In this document: in pieces, positions 63,201-64,000 of the stretch | How the letters are laid out: every line of letters starts with the position of its first letter | Position numbering within the stretch: position 1 is the stretch's first letter | NCBI GenBank assembly: GCA_905221605.1 | Contig: CAJNDS010002691.1 | Coordinates: 1 to 64,000 of the forward strand | Source of the DNA: Symbiodinium natans | Taxonomy: Eukaryota; Sar; Dinophyceae; Suessiales; Symbiodiniaceae | Length of the DNA: 64,000 nt | Reading direction: 5' to 3' | The notes under the pieces: generated by a model | Told to the model about the DNA's origin: nothing | Seen by the model: the letters and a program-made list of their open reading frames with translations, nothing else | Database searches by the model: none | Position numbers and translations under genes: made by a program

Positions 63201-63792
63201 ACCCCTGCTGTAGCCCCACCGCCCCCAACCTGAGAGCTGTGGACCCTCCCCCCCCGCCTCGCCTCCTCCCGGCTTCCTGCCGAGAGGCGTCTAGCAAGCC
63301 CCGTCCCAACCAGTGACTTCCCCCTCCCCTCCCCCCTCCCTGTGAGACCCCCGATGGCCTGGAGGAGCCGCAAACTGACACGGTGGGGGTTCGGGTCTGT
63401 CGGCGGCTGCAACGCTTTTCGGGACCCCTCGAAGATCACTGTCTCGTCTCCACAGACTGTCCACCACCAGTGGGTAGTGGGATATCCACGAATGGGTAGT
63501 GGGGTTCTAGAAGTGGGCAGTGGGTTTCCACTTACTGAGACTTAGAACATGTGCCCTGAAGCGACAACCATCTAGTTGTATTCTGCCCCCCGCGCCCCTC
63601 CCCTCTGACCTTCCTTTGCTGCCCATGTTTGATTGTAAGAGCCCCAGTGCAGTATGCTGTACCTGGGGGGTGCGTATGGTAGAGTGCTATGCCATTTGTG
63701 GGGCCAGGCGGCTCGTAGGCCAGGCAAATGTCTGCGTGCCCGGCGTTCTCCGGAAGCGAGAAGCCCAGGAGCTGCACGATGTGTGGATGCCT
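38012..63792 (-). CDS. Protein kinase-RBR ubiquitin ligase gene (19 exons, 5' partial)
   Basis: Minus-strand gene assembled by chaining exons whose splice phases agree: 63792-63663, 45146-45060, 44852-44783, 43512-43452, 43255-43190, 43074-42955, 42556-42485, 41558-41476, 41370-41301, 40500-40429, 40315-40220, 40085-39951, 39539-39477, 39279-39199, 38973-38890, 38609-38500, 38457-38416, 38279-38204, 38101-38012 (stop). The product is a TKL/RLK-like kinase (subdomains V to XI visible; I-IV lie beyond the window), a charged helical linker, then RING1, IBR-like and RING2. By my reading donors are GC 12, GA 4 and GT 2, and 14 of 18 acceptors read AG|G. Role inferred: a signalling kinase able to ubiquitylate. 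Introns 1 and 3 hold large repeats. Individual donors may be off by a few bases. Confidence 0.82.
39477..40500 (-). CDS. RING1 and IBR-like exons 10-13 of kinase-RBR gene
   Basis: Exon 10 (40500-40429) is a coiled-coil-like REEHQREQDVREAQ linker ending in RQCQ. Exon 11 (40315-40220) continues VCFEDFD, so the first RING CxxC is split across the intron. It is followed by CC, ADHFLCADC, giving a complete C-x2-C...C...H-x2-C-x2-C RING. Exon 12 (40085-39951) has VQCPALNCGHIYANGPLARH, resembling the IBR region. Exon 13 (39539-39477) is a charged helix (ERDMARRLAAERAEG). Confidence 0.82.
41301..43512 (-). CDS. Kinase C-lobe exons 4-9 of kinase-RBR gene
   Basis: Exon 4 (43512-43452) has AKLIDCGLAKY, the metal-binding loop with DCG in place of DFG. 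Exon 5 (43255-43190) is the activation loop to GTAAYMCPRY. Exon 6 (43074-42955) has YSFGIVLLELLTGK (subdomain IX). Exon 7 (42556-42485) has MDPHAGWP. Exon 8 (41558-41476) has LKKRCTLQPVLQVLA (subdomain XI). Exon 9 (41370-41301) starts the linker (EEEQLERFRQQRE). Spacing from PRY to YSFG equals that of plant receptor-like kinases, supporting the unusual TAC|GC donor of exon 5. Confidence 0.82.
42590..42690 (+). repeat. CCCCTCC minisatellite in kinase-RBR intron 6
   Basis: About 100 bp of C-rich CCCCTCCCCCT repeats between exons 6 and 7. Purine-only on the other strand, so a triplex/G-rich candidate. Confidence 0.85.
43733..44480 (-). repeat. Inverted 46-bp satellite block inside kinase intron 3
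   Basis: About 16 units of the 46-bp satellite in reverse orientation (AAGTCCTCCTTCTTTGTCCC on the plus strand). It lies between kinase exons 3 and 4, about 30 kb from arrays 1 and 2. In the gene's own direction the satellite reads in the same sense as in arrays 1 and 2. Confidence 0.95.
44599..44731. repeat. Five tandem GC-rich hairpins
   Basis: Consecutive inverted repeats: 44599-44617 (GCGGC/GCCGC), 44620-44633 (GGACC-TTCC-GGTCC), 44643-44667 (GGCTGGC/GCCAGCC), 44675-44697 (GCGGGCT/AGCCCGC) and 44701-44731 (GACCGGCCCC/GGGGCCGGTC). Three loops contain a CTTTC/CTTCC pyrimidine motif. The cluster abuts a TTTAGGG tract and lies in kinase intron 3. Confidence 0.85.
44737..44771 (+). repeat. 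Short internal telomeric tract (TTTAGGG)5
   Basis: Five units inside kinase-RBR intron 3, directly after the hairpin cluster and 12 bp downstream (on the minus strand) of exon 3. Confidence 0.93.
44783..45146 (-). CDS. Kinase exons 2-3 (subdomain VI, catalytic loop)
   Basis: Exon 2 (45146-45060) encodes EVRLRAAAGVAKALNYMHQ, the helix E region. Exon 3 (44852-44783) encodes CFHRDVKSGNICL, the catalytic loop with HRD, Lys and Asn intact, as expected for an active kinase. The junctions are AG|GC donor to AG|G acceptor in phase 1 and phase 2. Confidence 0.85.
45480..45633 (+). repeat. ATGT/ATGC microsatellite at the insertion site
   Basis: GTATGTAT, ATATGTAT and ATGCATGT runs. The retroelement begins directly after it, and similar ATGTATGT sequence resumes after the 3' LTR at 62778-62830, so the element interrupted one microsatellite. 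CATG at 45630-45633 and 62774-62777 is the likely 4-bp target duplication. Confidence 0.85.
45634..45927 (+). repeat. 5' LTR (294 bp)
   Basis: Starts TGTGAGCAGG and ends GGTCGACTTCACA. Differs from the 3' LTR only in a CCTTTG/CCCTTG position (about 45695). Carries a spliced-leader-like TTTTGGCTCAAG. Confidence 0.95.
45735..45746 (+). promoter_or_regulatory. Spliced-leader-like motif in 5' LTR
   Basis: TTTTGGCTCAAG equals the last 12 bases of the 22-nt dinoflagellate spliced leader. GCCA precedes it after a 3-base insertion, and TACCG follows. Possible relic of a trans-spliced transcript or a mimic of it. Confidence 0.45.
45930..45945 (+). other. Candidate tRNA primer-binding site
   Basis: TGGGGGCTGTTCTGGG starts 2 bases after the 5' LTR and begins with the TGG expected opposite a tRNA CCA end. 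The tRNA species was not identified. Confidence 0.5.
45946..46111 (+). repeat. Retroelement leader with ~43-bp duplication
   Basis: The leader contains a direct duplication of TGTGCCACGC-TGCGGCCTG followed by TAACCAAGGCGCGGCG just before the gag ATG, and one copy (46005-46025) of the GCGG-CCGTG-CCTGG-CGCG motif found elsewhere in the element. Confidence 0.7.
46112..48829 (+). CDS. Gag with CCCH zinc fingers and start of aspartic protease
   Basis: About 905 aa from the ATG at 46112 (the frame is open further upstream without an ATG). N-terminal: an acidic tract (about 46335-46375), a Pro/Ala-rich linker, then a capsid-like helical region (about 47290-47880). An Ala/Lys-rich stretch precedes two CCCH fingers: C-x8-C-x5-C-x3-H in ICFHFRDHGNCPKGDACPYSH (about 48085-48145) and a second at about 48302-48364. 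CCCH fingers replace the usual CCHC nucleic-acid knuckle. After these comes CMLDGCAGANHV (about 48670), the Asp-Gly catalytic loop of a retropepsin with Cys at the Thr/Ser position. The frame stops at 48829 in the middle of the protease fold. Confidence 0.85.
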   Translation: MSAEVAGQAEGVTLLEAIEGGDVPYPERMGYVAWLKWPRETGSRPLSKRDGVSTTPEQEAALWRKVMKFLHDAEEEDEDEEEEEEDSELVPEASGAGGDSPPRVDVSAAARELAMAPTGAAYVPATAPGSRPAGPSGPPSTAGSVPGTAEGLQAELRAIFRPDQEPVADYLTRVSRIVLALKAHGVTVSSRDLDALSTKATLLADEFSKIGGDWHPTKMVRRLRTRFSVAALRGGEDPEDAEEIQREIQCIGELILALGGKESSSQEKVWSSPSDVPVEAVGPRSPGLPQPATASGLGEGLDRGGLHTAEAAGGPSAARVLGATDGDSPLRAKLAALEMEIEALKRGSDGGGSQTGSQHPAGDLAAALAAQTEALKEALAQRGGQSSITTVKTDLTWPTLTDDKSDARDVVLFYEEFEDVCALANNCRGMSAREKLLALRGRCRGSRMKTYTNAYRAAWKSGEVLSDPQAVYDRIKNKHLMFGESREEREVRVDGEHASLAKGKLTGHQFEPLFEASIADLEAVGLGKTPRELYLSYLRKMPPYLQKEIRNDKRLWPGDPKDGGLRGPQTWEESHKVVLEYEQREAAHRAVSHSVYTATGSQSADPAVALAEAQKEIKSLKAAAKAAAKGAAAAAKAGADQTYAATSKGAGKGADKKICFHFRDHGNCPKGDACPYSHDKELRRKALAAKKGDQTFATAKGKGKGKGGGKAKANAKPKAAAKGAAKPPGTVCPFFSKNGSCKKGASCDMVHNLTTSGGTPALPANWAPPSGASMSNPFAAFSVQIGSSGVQAGVLGAAGHAAVQQRALPLSKGGRDKFATLDDLPKDWWNLADNEPGGYQYRTVVQVLDRKVECMLDGCAGANHVTEELVVGMMNRAAELGISTEDPSFPVVRLEKWVHPNMCMA
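48796..53757 (+). CDS. Protease C-half, RT thumb/connection, RNase H, integrase
   Basis: Open from 48796, in the -1 frame relative to gag, with no ATG near its start. Order: protease flap and second half (GIASGAPVPL; GLILGGRALD); a long Cys-rich linker with a hydrophobic stretch (49660-49720); RT thumb/connection (HLLDHL, ISKAEVCVSKGKLLGHNIG, FLGCANWLRGYLP; about 50220-50500); RNase H (ADASG, QEAFAQLE, WTDHANL; about 50680-50905); a CxC...CPAC pair near 51920; integrase HHCC zinc domain (about 53150-53265) and DDE core with D at SVDCEG, D at RSDRGPEF and E at ANERVHQE (53350-53650). There is no RT palm: no YxDD between the protease and the thumb. It ends inside the integrase core, which continues in the next frame. 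Confidence 0.85.
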   Translation, partial: EVGPPEYVHGIASGAPVPLKGAAVLRVTLLEGKTADDCRPNTEIFVRCKIAARGTSDWHGLILGGRALDCAGRMGLGFRPGPDFHVLDTLGIRMPRCEDHSRTRKDRAYAFEARLSSLDDASCTEPGGGSRELLRYDGEEPLELSPGDGVLAPVVRESGVSAEGSLSEVVLPVECGVEAVPGLWPTGEGKGFVLLAAQECDHSLQPGEVVAEVRSGLVSTAACGCGAIETVFESEPSPQACADCGVAVASVDHDPCFACGSRAAARSFQGCSSCARSFGRLRTGARIGVLSVLAAVTVLASVWGGSGPVGRPVEEPGVLTCLDHLPSVDNWWEAPGGYASVWGRRPAQKDLGTVAVEKAPYETCLLQRAGEAWRLWDTRDLRVAESVACSDEVPVTERLAVFRTRKGPRWAGWREGSATAGRGASDAVRPADAVDTARCPSYHIVESWDIEKMIEEPPTDYYYEQLAADMRARHPKACPHLLDHLVSLEGFLDKSILFGFSFGISKAEVCVSKGKLLGHNIGRDGSSPDEERCQAVIDFPPLWEKLHIQQFLGCANWLRGYLPVEYGHAAKILGQWQKPGAVFPEGGLGSAATEGCKAFKAIKRMMQNRINLATFDEASAADGSCPLEQIADASGIAVGGSVVQMTRDLSQLKVLMTHSKSLTPAQQNWPPLIQEAFAQLEVKRATRRMFGSIRTLCWTDHANLTRAQTSDIGMDPKLVRWVAEILMDGSEIRSLSGRSATLGDSFSRNPKDRDALLAARTKDLEGLSGQLRGFDLDQYLGEGTEGDGPVPWAVGNDAVPEPAGRVQAAAVPMCVVAALPVRVMVVFDYARWKEQDAELTEIRRVFQASLPGVSVAVRGCWGPFEDTDGLASHFDCGAGRLAGTKKIKRIRVDLLTSCAKVLREASGFRPQFLVGLGQGGLVTAVLRWPLVVELTLQARNLQRKEARAVGEAWAGIKAIWAVRPRLWRTQQGHLEVAEACPELKKDFPEPPLRGFGIVGKQALGAEVLRSLRLDAVRSIDDASIRGMLDEPSRPLWDHEGLCICGKRTYLFSRCPACIEKEAVDTSVEIAEREELDPPLEGDLEAHEVGLEVNSVLATLDRTGGLVRVRSSTIQQWAVGFRTTPKDAPVPTAYGMLSGKIWKKSHSMKLSLGSQHKDLSKWGDVKPYWTTWVVREDGAVVAGHNCSPLNVVQGDIVVHWSSVVNWHGHRHVVNEQCEVLWRSDCKEVALDPSFSKLIALVGRVTQVIGWRATGEAASDPRSSTPQASRILAQFSSSNEGVEGHWTAGAVSRGKKANECELKGRVLAFMGEEHKGPAVVLELVSHSPILCIWDHSSTKVKVEFKGGVPSLSLVAGEDENRREQLAVEARDAANISEFRVTGSLRTAWYEGQRRDPSLAGSIRRPEPPMVISGDGLLEREVTLRTGQTVVVPVVPNGAAGANGVTWRRACYNSVHCGVLGAHRSAEVTVKLLERAVWWPDLEKDVRTWVAKCLACIKGRSRPTKVEARAVKCGAETCWQEVSVDCEGPNREDREGHRYSLTYFDCLSHAVLLEPMRSLTHAEVRRAFVRCVLRSRTIPSLIRSDRGPEFKNALMAELSAMLGTEWRFSAPLRPCELGANERVHQEVQKVLGAVVRQVGASLSEAWSDGSWWRSTS
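53700..54845 (+). CDS. Integrase C-terminal part with GPY/F-like module
   Basis: In the -1 frame relative to the previous ORF and overlapping it. It begins with the end of the DDE core (WLVVAEYVIDNTPGPHGYTP, the usual NTP..GYTP motif). A helical region follows, then DLKPGDRVVWN and GLTGPWRVLE, the GPY/F-type DNA-binding tail of chromoviral integrases. The last third (LRLGDRIAYRG, CRLGRVTQVD) resembles a small beta-barrel such as BAH/SH3-like folds, but I cannot assign it. No ATG opens this frame, so expression needs a frameshift, or the sequence has lost one base near CTTGG at 53720. Confidence 0.75.
   Translation, partial: RRLPFRSLVGWLVVAEYVIDNTPGPHGYTPRDLERSWSLALPLEKDVLRDALQFEPISDWARSQFKQFSELAAAVREHWTRSSEARAKLANRHRRTVDLKPGDRVVWNAPRARSEGAGRVPWKPGLTGPWRVLEVKGHRLTLEPVSMESGGTSSARRGPMEAHAEDCILVPVDADGAESREPVVFEDDGTGGDDLSRPSLGQQVQGDAKQVEFTLTRRGRDFVLRLGDRIAYRGVGGGPKVCRLGRVTQVDAARAQVGVHRYLPDASGVRVKWRLAFIAEDGALTLSEGTRPAHEAVSVKEIISKIDLNRDGESWTRERIRCRTGRSSERLAPARVCSRSERPSRTSWSRNPACCSLGLPQSRVLSRVGSGSISLEGLSMS
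54641..57862 (+). CDS. RT fingers/palm (YVDD) fused to KptA-like domain
   Basis: Overlaps the previous ORF by ~200 bp in the -1 frame. The first ~300 aa are an unassigned domain (VVDVLEVAWGDAVVSDAARR). RT follows: IPTGPPVSSQPHSLRGES, GQLIRGSSAWGSAPF, RRLVVDYRRVNARI, the first catalytic Asp in WYTFVDAVSGFNQI (56207), LPVGLTFGPINGPDDF, and YVDD at 56417-56428. RT motifs after YVDD (thumb, LGH) are absent here and found 6 kb upstream, before the integrase. From about 56640 to 57190 the translation is low-complexity (RCGPCPGRAGA) and contains three copies of a GC-rich nucleotide motif. A KptA domain follows from 57191. Confidence 0.85.
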   Translation: MDKGAYSLQDRTLERASRAGTSVLSIREALADLLVAEPRVLQPRASPESGAVESWFRQYFLGGVVDVLEVAWGDAVVSDAARRHGYRVVPAFVQGKQAYGITWNLAAEGHLEAIGGAVLRAEPKVLVIGLEGKNVPRAFLQLVVRCAQERTRAGAHVALHLQAQKGEWEPWRLEEWGALFGTLAEPRWPWAFVRADICQFARATGRDHLVESGALWLADFSLESVGLRCGRPDALGAVQHKHVGRAQADYNLIGAAFCASLQDLGLRGAEELCTAAVESFPATAGADSAAAAPQPSPVVPFPDVRSGEDLTPAERAELDKEVDKYAAEKEAFWRTKADAKDWDSVRADLEVYALAGEKVAEDPRRTEAYRDLVWSGLKIEPGPTRPGLTDADIAAVREVIRRKAAGFWVEDTTRTTVRKFAHDCIPTGPPVSSQPHSLRGESAQWVDDKLEEECKRGQLIRGSSAWGSAPFPTKEMPSYKRHRKRRLVVDYRRVNARIKRSTYYCRRGSDVLAAAVGSVWYTFVDAVSGFNQIRNTKRAREVLAIVARSGKYLPVGLTFGPINGPDDFNFVVDRAYAPGRGRRLKYTKEWIAYVDDLTVRTGRVIDGRFFTDAQAEGAVREACAKGVVAAPQSASSALEALGVRGAHDAKRANHDAARSDQNHPTRVLMLRMLGLFGCFCVQGGCFWGGPFPRSPVCGQKDFSSFVACSFVRLSSSQFLASRPRGSVQGRSRSRKSLRAQTLRKLPKPPPQRFKCVVEPRVGSPSPRSCLCTAPRCGSRPDRAGATNRSPGPSWSTTRPRCGPCPGRAGAAAYHYCTPAPCSGPCPGRSRARQVFLARRRSSKAAGLSAAMGGGGSKGRGKSKSPGPKGRKGTPSIEDVQRLLVRCMRHGDGGCRGRFGPGGLYPVDELIEQLGITINQYNQAVAYDANQRKPRLDTSHAGFLRAFQGHSADCGHPMGFMMEGLSETAINDLIYRYGPAMWHGTDLHVVPSMIQNGLIPGGGPGGRLGVHYVLGHCPTQWEDGRRGFRRGSTCIVEVRLAVLRDAGVPIYAGADGVALTGQIRATARLSTQSW
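57191..57862 (+). CDS. KptA/Tpt1-like RNA 2'-phosphotransferase domain
   Basis: From ATG 57191, 223 codons, the usual size of Tpt1/KptA. Visible signatures: an N-terminal winged-helix-like part (YPVDELIEQLGITINQ), LRAFQGHS (consensus RA.QGHS), WHGTDLHVVPSMIQNGLIPG (YHGT..... I...GL.PG), VHYVLGH, and VEVRLAVLRDAGVPIYAGAD then GVALTG. These are the NAD-binding and catalytic blocks of the family, including the HGT His and the RA Arg. Known members remove a splice-junction 2'-phosphate from RNA by ADP-ribosylation with NAD+. Its presence in a retroelement suggests RNA-end repair for the element or action against host RNA damage; that is inference. It may be made separately or as the C-terminus of the RT protein. 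Confidence 0.85.
   Translation: MGGGGSKGRGKSKSPGPKGRKGTPSIEDVQRLLVRCMRHGDGGCRGRFGPGGLYPVDELIEQLGITINQYNQAVAYDANQRKPRLDTSHAGFLRAFQGHSADCGHPMGFMMEGLSETAINDLIYRYGPAMWHGTDLHVVPSMIQNGLIPGGGPGGRLGVHYVLGHCPTQWEDGRRGFRRGSTCIVEVRLAVLRDAGVPIYAGADGVALTGQIRATARLSTQSW
57847..60396 (+). CDS. Acidic multi-zinc-finger protein with RanBP2-type finger
   Basis: About 845 aa in the -1 frame, with no ATG near the start, overlapping the KptA stop. Order: Pro/Ala-rich disordered region; a coiled-coil-like segment (AKEYLARSEALLRAQKLQSK); a C2H2 finger (YGCSAPGCGLAFEALVQYHL then HQAACH, about 58708-58790); a charged linker; a Cys cluster (WRCFFCEAINPVTEDQC, about 59545); a Glu/Ala/Arg coiled coil; a RanBP2-type finger W-x-C-x2-C-x3-N-x6-C-x2-C (WQCPNCYEWNLSFRQLCFRC, about 59905-59975); and a Lys/Arg/Gly-rich tail. 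Fingers and basic tail point to RNA or ssDNA binding, perhaps a second nucleocapsid-like protein. No enzyme motif. Confidence 0.7.
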   Translation, partial: YSVLVAELEVDRLIQHVDLRSLGDTSAGPHPPLGRGPKLGTVQASQAAAASSGAASSSTVVLAPAGRVMAAGAAQPVTPPKAAPKVKGGASGTPRTSIVPAKPKVYPRRNVPGPNVLEAEDSLEEEAAQEPEGVEEDSSSSDLPDTRAPQAAVKVKEDEEPASGAQAESTEEGVLVLGQSVVTSAKEYLARSEALLRAQKLQSKILEVAGTAMVKLEKITKREESLKTLRREGESRAAGEGADGEEVSDDGQDAPGVEGASSSARPSRGGTVQSAPAPEVPRPNADGHYGCSAPGCGLAFEALVQYHLHQAACHGASLPPNLGISPSAPLDAFRQDWRGRLFRRGKDGGYGEVPMLRVIRYHKANGYDHSRFPLLKRGDRIQLEDGSHHIYGGSHPPGWLRDDPELDPPPEGSDGGSTPKSEPTEEADPGPPREAAPRGRALEPPKSDVQRRLAERRSKRDYSPDQVTPLDDLHAKEIDSFFAGDPAADSLDVILMRAEVRTESHLNVGREREEPLAKEEQEEEAEVVKDEEVSVEMEAATADEADEVALPANRAYVEGRFYPYGSWRCFFCEAINPVTEDQCLTTHAGGPKAGAPCDGRWINGIDIGWWEVDPQTAPEQWRRRFSAEELEDQQARADAARLLSDEELAEALQAAEEAQAAERAKKRERRQAEKAERDDHISEALRIAGWQCPNCYEWNLSFRQLCFRCSTPLRLAEVVSRGIPDPRRGEERNSGSESSQDELEHEILLANRAMDEETIQPLLRNKHKKRGGKRRREDATYGKGRDPWSAWADARGKGQGKPKGRGKSDAKGKPKGRGKYAWAGRPGRRRVFRFRRGPPFSWVAGSSIG
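60396..60956 (+). CDS. Small membrane protein with SWIM-type zinc finger
   Basis: 186 aa. The ATG at 60396 overlaps the preceding stop as TGATG, an arrangement used for reinitiation. One membrane span (VWVAGTAITLVVVILCSAVL, about 60575-60640) is followed by KVWVHLKEETAACGCRAYLA and GRCGHC, which fits the SWIM pattern CxC-x(n)-CxH seen in transposase and Zn-binding proteins. A single-pass protein in the position usual for an env-like gene is noteworthy, but no envelope feature (signal peptide, furin site, fusion peptide) is visible, so I do not call it env. Confidence 0.65.
   Translation: MHALNGNINGWWGLAAAASAPIALQLHRGAVHVVEDSMHAVATISADVVEEIGHGARRTVWVAGTAITLVVVILCSAVLWYVSRAVANRIAHLRHGNTAAPVARLSQLLGSEATFEVASTKKGVTHKVWVHLKEETAACGCRAYLAEGRCGHCDAAMDTARSLGFLHAAQRGAGPALTDSIRSTAS
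60930..61828 (+). CDS. PLD-family phosphodiesterase with a single HKD-like motif
   Basis: Frame open to 61828, again -1 relative to the preceding gene, with no early ATG. After a disordered Ala/Ser/Arg stretch, the domain starts near 61200 (VEFLAGGPYVQAAQTLL). It contains YIRAYSLDCPSCIEAI, a Rossmann-like VRIVADMGQC, and GLHHAKALCLLRPDGAVVLI followed by GSLNFT (about 61533-61605). This is the HxK...GSxN signature of PLD nucleases; the Asp of HKD is displaced by three residues. A single motif means a dimer would be needed, as in bacterial Nuc and mitochondrial Zucchini/PLD6. The likely activity is nuclease or phosphodiesterase on nucleic acid, but substrate unknown. Confidence 0.75.
61829..62479 (+). 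other. 3' untranslated part of retroelement
   Basis: Non-coding between the last ORF and the 3' LTR. It includes one copy of the palindromic motif at 62008 and a purine-rich GAGGGGCGAA at 62470-62479 next to the LTR, a candidate polypurine tract. Confidence 0.55.
62480..62773 (+). repeat. 3' LTR (294 bp)
   Basis: Same length and sequence as the 5' LTR except one base (about 62541). Includes the spliced-leader-like motif at 62581-62592. Followed by CATG. Confidence 0.95.
62581..62592 (+). promoter_or_regulatory. Spliced-leader-like motif in 3' LTR
   Basis: Second copy of TTTTGGCTCAAG, identical to that in the 5' LTR. Confidence 0.45.
62774..63662. other. Rest of kinase intron 1
   Basis: Holds the resumed ATGTATGT microsatellite (62778-62840), an AAAGATAAAGAT-type microsatellite at 63020-63140, and otherwise no gene. 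Confidence 0.7.
63663..63792 (-). CDS. Kinase exon 1 in window (subdomain V)
   Basis: Entered after GATTTAG|AGG and left at CCCCCCAG|GTAC. Encodes RHPHIVQLLGFSLPE and ADICLAYEPPG, the hinge region of TKL/RLK kinases (HPNIV.LLG...LVYE). Its phase-1 end matches exon 2 at 45146, 18.5 kb away across the retroelement. Upstream exons (glycine loop, Lys) lie outside the window. Confidence 0.8.
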
Positions 63793-64000
63793 CTAAATCA
63801 AGCATAATAAAGGAGTAACGGCCAAAAGGGGCCCAAGCCTTAGGCAGGGAGGGCCGCAAAGGGCTTGAACCCCAAAGTTCCCTACCCAAGCCACCCAAGC
63901 CTGACACGCCGCAAAACCAAGCCGCAAAAAGTGAGCGCACCTGGCAAACCTGAATAAACAAAAAATGGGAGGAAATGGGATGTTCTTCCCGAAAACTAAC

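Overview
The window is nuclear DNA of a dinoflagellate, probably Symbiodiniaceae-like. The reasons are: TTTAGGG-type telomeric repeats scattered internally; introns whose donors are mostly GC or GA and whose acceptors read AG|G; an Ty3-type retroelement whose Gag has CCCH fingers in place of CCHC knuckles; a gene of the dinoflagellate membrane family with the motif FLDRACIHQ; and a 12-base match to the 3' end of the dinoflagellate spliced leader in both LTRs. No bacterial operon signals were seen.

Left third (1-24507). It opens with an 87-bp GC-rich satellite. Two successive modules follow, each with a tandem array, diverged ~350-bp repeats, genes, an internal telomeric tract (ITS) and a conserved ~125-bp leader. 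Module 1 holds the 46-bp satellite (1271-5612), two unrecognised genes (6951-7925, 8258-8950), an ITS (9514-10023) and the leader. Module 2 holds a second 46-bp array (10205-14400), a charged Lys/Glu-rich gene (15410-16816), a Helitron-type set of Cys-rich protein, HUH Rep and Pif1/RecD-like helicase (17284-22051), an ITS and the leader again. The leader then runs into a 21-bp minisatellite and a CCCTAAA/TTTAGGG inversion. The first ~2 kb of the two 46-bp arrays is a near-identical duplication with a constant offset of 9163 bp.

Middle (24508-38011). This is gene-poor by inspection. The clear gene is on the minus strand (33080-35629): exons of a multi-pass membrane protein of a large dinoflagellate family. 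A few weaker minus-strand exon candidates are listed with low confidence.

Right part (38012-64000). One long minus-strand gene runs from beyond position 63792 down to 38012. I could chain nineteen short exons in frame: a TKL/RLK-like protein kinase followed by a RING-IBR-RING (RBR) ubiquitin-ligase module. Its third intron contains an inverted block of the 46-bp satellite, five tandem hairpins and a TTTAGGG tract. Its first intron contains a 17,140-bp LTR retroelement (45634-62773) with 294-bp LTRs differing at one base and a 4-bp target duplication.

That retroelement is the most unusual object here. Its reverse transcriptase looks circularly permuted: thumb/connection and RNase H lie before the integrase, while fingers and palm with YVDD lie after it. 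Downstream it carries a KptA/Tpt1-type RNA 2'-phosphotransferase, a multi-zinc-finger protein, a small membrane protein with a SWIM finger, and a single-motif PLD-family phosphodiesterase. Seven consecutive reading frames each step by -1, which means either serial frameshifting or single missing bases.
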